64,000 nucleotides of DNA, from the NCBI GenBank assembly GCA_965198655.1, contig OZ240668.1:3224001-3288000 (forward strand), given 5' to 3'. Position 1 is the stretch's first letter. The number at the start of each line of letters is the position of its first letter. The position numbers and the translations under genes are program-made. This DNA comes from Lichenicola sp965198655 (GTDB lineage Bacteria > Pseudomonadota > Alphaproteobacteria > Acetobacterales > Acetobacteraceae). The notes below the pieces were generated by a model, which saw only the letters and a program-made list of their open reading frames with translations, made no database searches and was not told the DNA's origin. Positions 17,457 through 25,587 of this stretch are shown in pieces.

Positions 17457-17895
17457 GGGGACGGTTGGCCAGAACAGCCCGAGCCGCGACCGCGGCATCC
17501 GGTTCCGCAGGCCTCAACCTTGAACATCGCGATGGCGCTCGGCACGGCGTTGACGATCATCGCCGGCAGGATAGCCGGTCCAACCCGTCGTGCAACCGGC
17601 CGATGCGTCACCTGCCGGACAGCAGGCCGATCGTCGCGGCGGGCCGGCCGCACGTTGTCGGCCGCATCATTGATGGGACGCCAAAACCGGACGCCGACCC
17701 GCGAAAAGGCGCGAACCGATACGGTTGCGAACGAATCCGCGTTCCCGTACGACAGCGTGCCTGCCGCTGCGGCACCGGCACCCCGGCGTGTTGCGGCGGT
17801 GCTGGCGGGATGCCAAGCAGGCACCGGCACGGCGGGGATGATCGCGTCCGCATCGCTTCCCCGCACCCGCCCGTCCCACCCGAAGGAACCGCGTC
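17457..17895. other. Intergenic region between the LOV kinase and the beta-helix gene
   Basis: 439 bp between two divergent genes. No credible gene was seen: the open frames here have random composition. It must hold both promoters. A weak inverted repeat (AACCGATACGGTT, about 17714-17726) and a GAAGGAA ribosome site just before 17896 are the only signals noted. Confidence 0.5.
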
Positions 17896-19842
17896 ATGAC
17901 CCAGGCCGGCGACGACACCAGCCCTAGCGCTTCCGCGCGCGGCCTGGCCAGGGACGCGGCCGCACGCGGAGCCGGCGGCACCTACAGGCTCGCCGAGCAC
18001 GGCGCCGACGGCAGCGTGGAGAACGACAACGCGGCGATGAAGCGGGCACTCGCCTACGCCAAGGACAACCCCGGCACGCGCATCGTGCTGCCGAGCGGCA
18101 CGACGCGGCTGGACAGCACCGCCAACGACGCGTTCTGCATCCCGTCGCGCACCACCATCGAGGGCGAGGACGCGATCGCCAGCGTGGTCAGTTGGAACGA
18201 GGCGACCGGCTGCCACCTGTTCACCACCGAGCAGGGCACGCAGTCGGCGGACATCCGGATCCAGAACTTCACCCTCCGCGGGTCCTGGGACCCGGCGACG
18301 GGCATGCTGGGGGTCGCCAGCGGGTCGCCGGTGTTCCTGGTGGCGGTGGACGGGGTGACGCTGAGCAACCTCACCTCCGAGCGCACCCGCGGCTTCGGGC
18401 TGTGCGTGCGCGCCAGCACCGAGGTCGCGGTTACCGGCTGCGTGGTCCGGCACACCGCGACCGACGGGATCAACCTGTCGGAATGTTCCAACGTGTCCGT
18501 CACCGGATGCCGGATCTCGCATATCGGCGATGACGCGATCTCGGTGCATTCCGACGTGTTCGACACCTTCGGCGTGCGTCGCAACCTGCTCATCAGCGGC
18601 AACCACATCTTCGACGCGCAAGGCATCCGGGTGCTGGCGGCGCGCCAAACCGTGATCTCGGGCAACATGCTCGACACCGTGCTGCAGCTCGGCATCAACG
18701 TGCAGACGGTGGCGCCGGACGGGAGCCAGGTGCAGGAAGGCGTGTCGGCGACGCACTCGGTCACCATCTGCGGCAACACCATCACCAACCTGATCCGGCG
18801 CGACAACGTGGACGGGCTGAACAACGGCGCCGACGGCATCCTGATCGACGGCTTCTCCGGCCGGGCCGGCAACGCCGGGGCCGCGCCGGGCGAGACCGGC
18901 CCGGACGCCGGTGCGGTGCGCGATCCATACGGCGACTTCCTCGCCAACAGCACCTCGCCCGCTGTGCCGACCGCGGGAGCCTACGCCATCGTCGTCAGCG
19001 GCAACCGCATCGACCGCACGCTGCCCGCCTGCGATGGCACCGACCCCCGGTTCAAAACCTTCTCCGACTACCGGCAGGGCACGCTCGCCTCGAAGAAGGG
19101 CACGCAGGACCCGTCCCTGTCCGAGAACGACCTGCGCAACAACGGGGTCAGGATCGAAGGCGGGTTCGTGCGCGACGTGCTGATCGTTGGCAACGGGTTC
19201 AGCGGCCTCTACGCGGCGCTGGTGCTGAGCGGGTCCGGCCATTTTGGCGACATCGGCTTCCGCGCCAACCACGTGACCGACATGTCGGGCTTCGGCGTGC
19301 TGGTGAACGGCGACATGACGATGAACGCCTATGTCGAGCACAACCTGTTCGACCTCGACCCGTTCTTCGTCTCCGCCTCGCGCGGGAGCAACGGCACCTG
19401 GTCGAACAACGCCGGCCCGATGGCGCTCTACGTCAACCAGGGACGCGGCCTGGTGTTCCGCGGCAACACGGTGCGCAACTGCTGCTTTGGCACCAACATC
19501 GACCCATCCGATCCGGGCAGCGGCTTCCTGATCGAGAACAACGCCGTGGAGGCCGATCCGGTCGAGGTGAACGCGTTCTCGACCGCGAACAAGGGCGTGG
19601 GGCTGGTGCACAGCGCAGGCTTCAGGCTGGCGCACGTGGACAGCGACCCGGCCAGCCCGAGCTACGACACCATTCTGACGGTGCCGGTCGAGGCGGCGCC
19701 GGCGATGCCGCAGGTCGGCACATGGATGCAGGGCGCCTTCGTGCGGAACTCGGCGCCGAGCCTGGAGAACCCGGCGCTGGGCTGGCTCCGGCTGACCACC
19801 GGCACCGGCCACGTTCCCGGCACGGACTGGCTGGCGAAGTAG
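17896..19842 (+). CDS. Right-handed parallel beta-helix protein (pectate lyase/polygalacturonase-like fold)
   Basis: 648 residues. The N-terminus looks like the pectate-lyase-superfamily entry (YRLAEHGADGSVENDNAAMKRAL, then IVLPSGTTRLDS). Repeated turns such as SNVSVTGCRISHIGDDAISV, LLISGNHIFDAQGIRV and TVISGNMLDTVLQLGI indicate a stacked beta-helix. GDDAISVH resembles the acidic pair of family 28 glycosidases. No signal peptide is visible, which is unusual for a polysaccharide-acting protein. Substrate unknown; phage-tailspike or capsule-related roles are alternatives. It is divergent from the LOV kinase and its stop is 1 bp from the end of the convergent MprF-like gene. Confidence 0.75.
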   Translation: MTQAGDDTSPSASARGLARDAAARGAGGTYRLAEHGADGSVENDNAAMKRALAYAKDNPGTRIVLPSGTTRLDSTANDAFCIPSRTTIEGEDAIASVVSWNEATGCHLFTTEQGTQSADIRIQNFTLRGSWDPATGMLGVASGSPVFLVAVDGVTLSNLTSERTRGFGLCVRASTEVAVTGCVVRHTATDGINLSECSNVSVTGCRISHIGDDAISVHSDVFDTFGVRRNLLISGNHIFDAQGIRVLAARQTVISGNMLDTVLQLGINVQTVAPDGSQVQEGVSATHSVTICGNTITNLIRRDNVDGLNNGADGILIDGFSGRAGNAGAAPGETGPDAGAVRDPYGDFLANSTSPAVPTAGAYAIVVSGNRIDRTLPACDGTDPRFKTFSDYRQGTLASKKGTQDPSLSENDLRNNGVRIEGGFVRDVLIVGNGFSGLYAALVLSGSGHFGDIGFRANHVTDMSGFGVLVNGDMTMNAYVEHNLFDLDPFFVSASRGSNGTWSNNAGPMALYVNQGRGLVFRGNTVRNCCFGTNIDPSDPGSGFLIENNAVEADPVEVNAFSTANKGVGLVHSAGFRLAHVDSDPASPSYDTILTVPVEAAPAMPQVGTWMQGAFVRNSAPSLENPALGWLRLTTGTGHVPGTDWLAK

Positions 19843-19843
19843 G

Positions 19844-22000
19844 TCAGGCCGGGCGCCGCACCAGGGCCTGCGACCGGTTGCCGGTGAGAAGCGCCAGCAC
19901 CGCCTCGACGCGGGGGGCGGGGCAACACAGGAACACCGCGCCCGGCTCGTCCAGCGGCCAGGCTTCCAGGCCGAGATCGGCGTATACGTCGAGCAGGGCG
20001 TCGCCGACGCGCCAGAACACCGGCTCCCGCCCTTCCTGCACCGCCAGGTCGCGCAGCCGCCAGATCGCCGACACCTGGTCGGACGCGGCCCCAGCCGGAT
20101 CGCCGAGGCCGACGATCAGTCGGCCCAGGCGGCGGAACGGCAGCATCGCCCGACCGTTTTCCCCCGTCATCAACCCGTCCGGTCGGCCGGGCGGAAGCTC
20201 GGCGCCGGAGCAGGTGGTGGCGAGGTAGAGGTCCTCGGTCTCCGCGGTCCAGGGCAGCGGCGCCACACGGCCGGGCAGGATCAGCCGCGCGATCGCCAGC
20301 AGCCCGACCAGCACCGACAGGCCGACCGACAACCGGGTGCGGGCATCCATGCCGCGGCCCAGCACCAGCTCCAGCCAGCCGCTGTTGTCCACCGACCGGA
20401 TATCGGGCTCGGTCTGCCCCAGGGTGACGAGGCAGGCCAGCAGCAGCAGCAGCGGCACCACCGTCGCTGGCGAAAGCGGCTCGCTCAGCAGCCGGGCGTG
20501 GCGGTAGTAGGACGAGCGGAACGGGGCCACCACCAGGGCCGCCAGGATCAGCACGCCCGGCACCGCCAGCGGCAGCCCGCGCAGCGCGGTCAGCGCGGCG
20601 GCGGCGCAGAGCAGCACCAGGGTCGCGCCCCAGGCCAGGGTGACGCGTTGCGACAGGCCGATCGCGAGCCCGATCAGCGCGGCGCCGATCAGGGAAGGAA
20701 CGTAGTCGCCGGCGGCGGCGAGGATCGCGGCAACCCCGCTGTCGACGTCAAACAGCATGCGCGGCGGCGGCAGCGCGAAGGCGAGGTCGGAGGCGGGCTC
20801 GACCAGCCCGAGTGCGAGCAGCATCGCCCCGCACAGCATGACGGCGCCGACCGCGACGGTGACGGCGAAATCGGCCTCGCTGTCGCGGATCACCCCGGAC
20901 GGCGACAAGCGCGCGCTCCGCGGCCGCCCCTGCCGATGCGCCAGCAGGGTGTCGCCGCGCAGCAGCAGTTCGTGGCCGGCGAACAGCAGGCCGGCCAGAA
21001 ACAGCGGCACGATGTAGTAGAACAGGCGGAACACCAGGATCACCGTGATCGCGGCGGCGGAGGGCAGGAACGGCGACAGGCCCAGGATCATCGCCGCGTC
21101 GAACACGCCAAGCCCGCCCGGAACGCTGGAAAGCAGGCCGGCGCTGTAGGAGGCGATGTAGATGGCGAGGAAGGCGGGATAGCCGAGGCTGATTCCGGGC
21201 GGCAGGAGCGCATACGCGATCGCCGCGGTGGCGGACACGTCGAGCGCCGCCACCGCCACCTGCCCGACCGCCATGCGCAGACCGGGAAGCGGGACCACCA
21301 CCTGCCAGGCACCGAGCCGGACCCGGAACGCGGGCAACCGCGCGGACAGGGCCAGGTAGAAAGCGACCAGGCTCCAGCCGGCGAGGCCGACCGCCGTCAG
21401 CGCCCAATGCGGCACGCGCGCGGACAACATCGACAGCGCGTGCGGCTCCAGCAGCAGCACGCCGCCGGTCAGAGCACAGGCACCCAGCACGTAGGTGATG
21501 GAGCAGAACGCGATGATGCCGGTGATCTCGAGCGGCTTGAGCCCCCAGTTGCCGTAGAGGCGGAAGCGGACCGCGGCGCCGGAGATGGTGGCGAAGCCCA
21601 GATTGTGGGACAGCACGTAGGAGCAGAAGGCGGCAAATGCGGTGCGGCCGAAGCTCATCCGCCGCCCGACATGGATCGTGGCCAAGCGGTCGTAAAACGA
21701 TACCACGGTGTAGGACAGCAGGGTGAAGCCGGCGGCAGCACCCAGGCTGCGGCCGGGGATGCGCAGCATGCTGTCGCGGATCGAGGACAAGCTGAGGTGA
21801 CGGAACTCCTTCTGCACCGCGTAGAGGGCGGCGGCGAGCAGGAGAAGGCCGAGCAGCGGCGGCAGGCGGAGCAGCAGGCGCTGCCAGCCGGGCCGGCAGC
21901 CCGGCTCGGACCCGTTGGAAGGCGGTTGCACCAGCACGCGTCGGCTCCGTGGCGGCGCTAGAACGGCATCAGGGGAAGTTGAACCAGCCTGCGGTTCCAC
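19844..22000 (-). CDS. MprF-like membrane protein with shortened DUF2156 domain
   Basis: 718 residues starting at GTG. The N-terminal ~330 residues are the flippase-like LPG-synthase membrane domain (SYTVVSFYDRLA, SHNLGFATISGAAVRFRLY, SSVPGGLGVFDAAMILGL), followed by a second set of helices. The C-terminal ~140 residues begin the aminoacyl-transferase domain (RLGRLIVGLGDPAGAASDQV, AIWRLRDLAVQEGREPVFW, YADLGLEAWPL). The protein then ends, whereas full MprF proteins (about 840-870 residues) continue with a second GNAT lobe that binds aminoacyl-tRNA. LysRS is encoded just upstream on the same strand. The translocation half looks intact; lysyl transfer from this protein alone is doubtful (inference). 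Confidence 0.8.
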   Translation of the reverse strand: MEPQAGSTSPDAVLAPPRSRRVLVQPPSNGSEPGCRPGWQRLLLRLPPLLGLLLLAAALYAVQKEFRHLSLSSIRDSMLRIPGRSLGAAAGFTLLSYTVVSFYDRLATIHVGRRMSFGRTAFAAFCSYVLSHNLGFATISGAAVRFRLYGNWGLKPLEITGIIAFCSITYVLGACALTGGVLLLEPHALSMLSARVPHWALTAVGLAGWSLVAFYLALSARLPAFRVRLGAWQVVVPLPGLRMAVGQVAVAALDVSATAAIAYALLPPGISLGYPAFLAIYIASYSAGLLSSVPGGLGVFDAAMILGLSPFLPSAAAITVILVFRLFYYIVPLFLAGLLFAGHELLLRGDTLLAHRQGRPRSARLSPSGVIRDSEADFAVTVAVGAVMLCGAMLLALGLVEPASDLAFALPPPRMLFDVDSGVAAILAAAGDYVPSLIGAALIGLAIGLSQRVTLAWGATLVLLCAAAALTALRGLPLAVPGVLILAALVVAPFRSSYYRHARLLSEPLSPATVVPLLLLLACLVTLGQTEPDIRSVDNSGWLELVLGRGMDARTRLSVGLSVLVGLLAIARLILPGRVAPLPWTAETEDLYLATTCSGAELPPGRPDGLMTGENGRAMLPFRRLGRLIVGLGDPAGAASDQVSAIWRLRDLAVQEGREPVFWRVGDALLDVYADLGLEAWPLDEPGAVFLCCPAPRVEAVLALLTGNRSQALVRRPA

Positions 22001-22154
22001 CTGCCCGATGAAGCTGCTCTCAGGTGAAAGCAGAGCATGATCAAGCGATCATGTCCCAGGACGGCATAGGGTCGCGCGGGACCGCGTCGCGGTTCCACTT
22101 GGCCGACACGGCTGCGCGTCCCGGGCGGAGGCGAGGCACGATCAACCGATCATG
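21991..22154. repeat. Imperfect direct repeat between the MprF-like gene and lysK
   Basis: Two ~65-bp segments (21991-22053 and 22089-22154) begin with the same GCGGTTCCAC and end with GATCAAGCGATCATG or GATCAACCGATCATG; their middles are diverged. The first contains the GTG start of the MprF-like gene and the second the stop of lysK. Confidence 0.6.
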
Positions 22155-23784
22155 CTCCCGGCTCGGGGCGGATCAGCGCGGTCTCGATCAGCGCGACCGT
22201 TTCCTGCACTCCGTACAGGGCGATGAAGATGCCGAAGCGCGGGCCCTCGGTCTGGCCCAGCAGCACCTCGTAGAGGCAGCCGAACCAGGCGCGCAGCTCC
22301 GGGAAGTGGTGCCGGTGGCCGACCGCGAACACCAGGTCCTGCAGCGACTCCGGGTCCGCCGCGTCCGGGCCTACCCCCTTCAGCGTTTCGGCCAGGTCGA
22401 CCAGGGCCGCGCGCTCGCGCGCATCGGGCGCGCGGAAGGTCTTCGCCGGGCGGACGAAGTCGCGGTAGTAGGCGACCGCGTGCTCGACCAGGCGGCCCAG
22501 CATCGGATCGGCGTCCGTCGAGGCGCCCGGCCGGTAGCGGTCGAGGAAGCCCCACAGCACGTCCGGGGTGTCGGCGTTGGCGACCGAGGCCAGGTTGAGC
22601 AGCATGCCGAACGGGACCGGGCTGACCGCTCCGGGGGTCGCGCCGCGGTCGATGAACCAGGCCGGGTTGGCCTTCAGGGCGAGATCCTGCCCCGGGTCGG
22701 CGGCCTGCTGGGCGGCTTGCTGAGCGGCCTTGGCGCGGTTGGCGAGGTACTCGTCGGCGGCGCGCGGGATGACGTCGAAGAACAGCCGCTTGGCCCGGGT
22801 CGGCTGGTTGAACATGTACTGGGCCAGGGATTCGGCCGGGGCGTAGCGCAGCCATTCCTCGACCGACAGGCCGTTGCCCTTGGACTTGCTGATCTTCTGC
22901 GCGTGCTCGTCCAGGAACAGCTCGTAGGTCAGGGTCACCGGCGGCTCGGCGCCCAGCACCCGGCAGATGCGCGACGACAGGCGCACGCTGTCAATCAGGT
23001 CCTTGCCGGACATCTCGTAGTCCACGCCGAGGGCCACCCAGCGCATCGCCCAGTCGGCCTTCCATTGCAGCTTGGCGGCACCCCCGGTGACGGGGGTCTC
23101 GAAGGTGCGGCCGCCCTCGTCGCGCCAGCGCACCGTGCCGGCATCGGCGTCGACCGCGTCGATGCGGACCTGCATCACCACGCCGGTTTCGGGATGCAGC
23201 GGCAGGATCGGGGAGTAGGTGGCGCGTCGGTCCGGGCCGAGCGTGGGCGCGATCACCGCGACGATCTCGTCGTGCACGGCGAGCACGCGGCGCAGGGTCT
23301 GGTCGAAGCGGCCGGCGCGGTAGTACTCGGTGGCGGAGGCGAACTCGCAGGCAAAGCCGAAGCGGTCGAGGAAGGCGCGCAGGCGGGCGTTGTTGTGCGC
23401 GCCGAAGCTGTCATGGGTGCCGAACGGGTCGGGCACCGCGGTCAGCGGGCGGCCGAGGAAGCCGGCCAGCATGTCCCGGTTGGGCACGTTGTCGGGGACC
23501 TTGCGCAGGCCGTCCATGTCATCGCTAAAGGCGAGGATGCGGGTGGGGCGGCCGGTGAGCGCGGTAAAGGCCTGGGCGACCCAGCCGGTGCGGGCGACCT
23601 CGCCGAAGGTGCCGATATGCGGCAGGCCGGAGGGGCCGTAGCCGGTCTCGAGCAGGGGGACGGCGTCGGGGCCCTTGGCCTGCATGCGGGCGGCGAGCTT
23701 CGCGGCCTCCTCGAACGGCCAGGCTTTCGGCAGCGGCGTCTGGGTGTTGGGCGAGCGGGTCGGTGTCTGGACGGCGGAGGACAT
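22150..23784 (-). CDS. lysK: Lysyl-tRNA synthetase, class I
   Basis: 544 residues of the archaeal-type class I enzyme found in many alphaproteobacteria. The HIGH-type motif is GPSGLPHIGTFGE and the KMSKS motif is KISKSKGNG. Other family blocks are RILAFSDDMDGLRKVPDNVP and the C-terminal helical anticodon-binding region (FGIFIALYGVQETVALI). It charges tRNA-Lys with lysine, providing the substrate used by translation and by MprF-type enzymes. It is transcribed toward the MprF-like gene, with 149 bp between them that contains a short duplication. Confidence 0.95.
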   Translation of the reverse strand: MSSAVQTPTRSPNTQTPLPKAWPFEEAAKLAARMQAKGPDAVPLLETGYGPSGLPHIGTFGEVARTGWVAQAFTALTGRPTRILAFSDDMDGLRKVPDNVPNRDMLAGFLGRPLTAVPDPFGTHDSFGAHNNARLRAFLDRFGFACEFASATEYYRAGRFDQTLRRVLAVHDEIVAVIAPTLGPDRRATYSPILPLHPETGVVMQVRIDAVDADAGTVRWRDEGGRTFETPVTGGAAKLQWKADWAMRWVALGVDYEMSGKDLIDSVRLSSRICRVLGAEPPVTLTYELFLDEHAQKISKSKGNGLSVEEWLRYAPAESLAQYMFNQPTRAKRLFFDVIPRAADEYLANRAKAAQQAAQQAADPGQDLALKANPAWFIDRGATPGAVSPVPFGMLLNLASVANADTPDVLWGFLDRYRPGASTDADPMLGRLVEHAVAYYRDFVRPAKTFRAPDARERAALVDLAETLKGVGPDAADPESLQDLVFAVGHRHHFPELRAWFGCLYEVLLGQTEGPRFGIFIALYGVQETVALIETALIRPEPGA

Positions 23785-24274
23785 GGATGGAGGTTAGCCC
23801 AGATGGGCGCGAGCGGGAACGGTGGCGGGTGTGGCGGGGCTCGAAGCGGGTGAGGGGACGGGCAGTGGTCGTTCGGGAGGGTGGTGGGCGCCGGACCGTG
23901 GGGTGATGCCGGCAGTTCTCGTTGAAGAACGACAACCGTGCCGCCGCACGCGTTGGCGTCCTGATCGAGCGGCAGTTCCTGCCTCTGGGGCGCAGGCCGA
24001 GATGGATCGGCCAGTCGAGGAGCAGCCGGAGCTGCGCGAGTTTGGTGATCAGGCTCAATGAGGTTGGCTAGCGATGTCAGCCGGCAGGATTTCTTGTCTC
24101 AGTGCCATCTTTGGCTTTGCGCTCAAGGTGGACAAGCCGCGGCGATCAAAGGTTGTCATAGAGTAGACATCGCACTGGATGCTTTCTCAGGTTGTAGGCG
24201 ATCAAAGCCGTTGATGTCGGTCGGCTCAGACCGCAAGGTACATGGCAGCCCGCGTTCATGCGCCAGGAGTCGAT
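23785..24274. other. Gene-poor, lower-GC stretch upstream of lysK
   Basis: About 490 bp with no recognisable gene. The short frames here (for example 23822-24061 on the plus strand and 23525-24058 on the minus strand) have arginine- and proline-rich composition typical of shadows. From about 24060 the GC content drops visibly, marking the start of an accessory islet. The lysK promoter must be here. Confidence 0.5.
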
Positions 24275-24780
24275 ATGCCAAGCAGTCCGAAGATCGATTG
24301 CGAGACACTGATGAGTGCGGTTCTTCCCTTCGCTGAACAAATGCTTCAGCGCTATGGTGAGTTCTTCCCGTTCGGCGGAGCGATGCAGCCTGATGGAGAA
24401 CTGGTCCACGTCGCAGGCTACGACGGCACAGAACGTCCCTCGTCAGTCGAAGTCATTCAACTCATCAAAGAGAGTTTTATTCACGCCGCACGCAGGGACG
24501 AGTATAAGGCGACGGCACTTGTCTACGATGCAAAGGTCATGCTGCCAACATCGACTAGACAGGCGATGCCATCGCTATCGGATTGAACCATCTCGAAAGC
24601 TATTCTGTCTTAGTCTTCTTTCCATACATCACCGATAAGGGTGACCTGACAATCGGGGTCGCTTTCGCTCAGCAGGGTGAAGCGGACGTCTTCGCAAGCA
24701 ATGACAAGGATCGCCACGACCCATCTTCGGCATGGTCATTAGTTCCTTGGGCGAGAAAGCGACGCGGCCACTCGTCTGCT
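24275..24780 (+). pseudogene. Frameshifted gene of unknown function
   Basis: Two frames look like halves of one protein. The first reads from MPSSPKIDCETLMSAVLPFA through FFPFGGAMQPDGELVHVAG to YKATALVYDAKVMLPTST. Then the coherent reading jumps frame near 24556-24562 and continues GDAIAIGLNHLESYSVLVFF and TIGVAFAQQGEADVFA. A one-base loss or two-base gain there would explain it. The second frame runs on to 24921, but that tail lies over ccdB and is probably not native. Base composition is less GC-rich than the surroundings. The family is not recognised with certainty. Confidence 0.6.
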
Positions 24781-25131
24781 TCACGAGTTCATGTGATCCA
24801 GAAGCGAACCAGTCACTCCCGGCTCGTCCCAGAAGCCGACCAGCAGCAGATCGAGTGCTTTGGTGACAAGGTCCTGCTGCGCACCGACAGAGGTGACAGC
24901 TCGCTTCAGGTCCCGGCCTGACACGGCGCTGAGGGCCTGGGTAACCATCACGTATCGTCTTCCCTTGATCTCGAAGACCGGGTTCAGCTCGCTAATCGGC
25001 GGCGGCGCGGTCTCTTCAGGCAGCAGAGGAATGACGACGCGGGTGCCGAGATGCGACAAAAGCTCGGCCTGGACGTCGAGCACGTAGCCATCGCCCTTCC
25101 CCGGCATGGGGTGCACGTCGTGACGGGCCAT
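24781..25131 (-). CDS. ccdB: CcdB-type toxin
   Basis: 116 residues resembling CcdB: an N-terminal ARHDVHPMPG...YVLDVQAELLSHLGTRVVIPLLP matches the family's F-D-V-x...Y-L-V-D-V-Q-S-x-L-L...T-R-V-V-I-P-L start, and the sequence ends with a hydrophobic/acidic helix. CcdB poisons DNA gyrase by binding GyrA (family knowledge). Its start overlaps the antitoxin stop as TGATG, the usual coupled arrangement. Its likely role is stabilising this islet. Confidence 0.85.
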   Translation of the reverse strand: MARHDVHPMPGKGDGYVLDVQAELLSHLGTRVVIPLLPEETAPPPISELNPVFEIKGRRYVMVTQALSAVSGRDLKRAVTSVGAQQDLVTKALDLLLVGFWDEPGVTGSLLDHMNS

Positions 25132-25385
25132 CAGAACTGCCGGAACGCCCCGAGCGGCAGGCCGTGTCTGGCGACGTGCTCGTTGTAGCTGTTTATGGCC
25201 TCGTGGTTCTGTTCCAGCCAGCGCTGCCGGCGACGGGAAGCGACCTCAGCGGCCACTCCACGCTCACAGGCCTGGGACAGGTTGATGCCCAGGTCACGCG
25301 CGTCGCGAAGCAGAGCTTCGGGCAGGGTGACGTTCGTCGGCCGCCGGCCGCCGGCGACCAACGCAGCAGATCCTGATCGTGGCAT
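25131..25385 (-). CDS. ccdA: CcdA-type antitoxin
   Basis: 84 residues: an N-terminal ribbon-helix-helix (RRPTNVTLPEALLRDARDLGINLSQACERG) for DNA binding and a C-terminal toxin-binding tail with WLEQNHEAINSYNEHVARHGLPL, the typical W-x-x-x-N-x-x-A-I-x-x-Y-N-x-x-V-E/A-x-x-G-x-x-L pattern. ATG 25385 is chosen because it fits the family length and follows a CGGAG ribosome site. With CcdB it would bind the palindrome upstream and repress its own operon. Confidence 0.88.
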   Translation of the reverse strand: MPRSGSAALVAGGRRPTNVTLPEALLRDARDLGINLSQACERGVAAEVASRRRQRWLEQNHEAINSYNEHVARHGLPLGAFRQF

Positions 25386-25413
25386 CGGCAGCTCCGTCGG
25401 TTCCTGGTCACCA

Positions 25414-25423
25414 TATGCGCATA
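25414..25423. promoter_or_regulatory. Candidate ccdAB operator
   Basis: A perfect 10-bp palindrome, TATGCGCATA, about 30 bp upstream of the ccdA start, next to a GTGATGCGCGCAC stretch. Ribbon-helix-helix antitoxins bind such short palindromes; the assignment rests on position only. Confidence 0.4.
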
Positions 25424-25587
25424 CGTGATGCGCGCACAACATGCCGTTGCTCCCACGTTTCCGCCGCTGGTTCGGATTCTCCGGATCGTTCTTCATCAGG
25501 GTGATCGCCGCTGCACGGGTTGCGGGCCTTGAAGGGAGTTCGAGGAAACGGTTCTCCCCGGCCGGATGCCGCACTAGATGTGGACGG

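Noticed and set aside
17453..17866. A 137-codon minus-strand frame upstream of the beta-helix gene
   Set aside because: Low-complexity composition and overlap with the kinase start; no family.
14865..17927. A 1020-codon frame opposite the LOV kinase
   Set aside because: It is antisense to a gene with clear domains, with no domain of its own; it is open because of codon bias.
24583..24921. A separate 112-residue gene
   Set aside because: Its first half continues the broken gene from another frame and its second half overlaps ccdB; it is not an independent gene.
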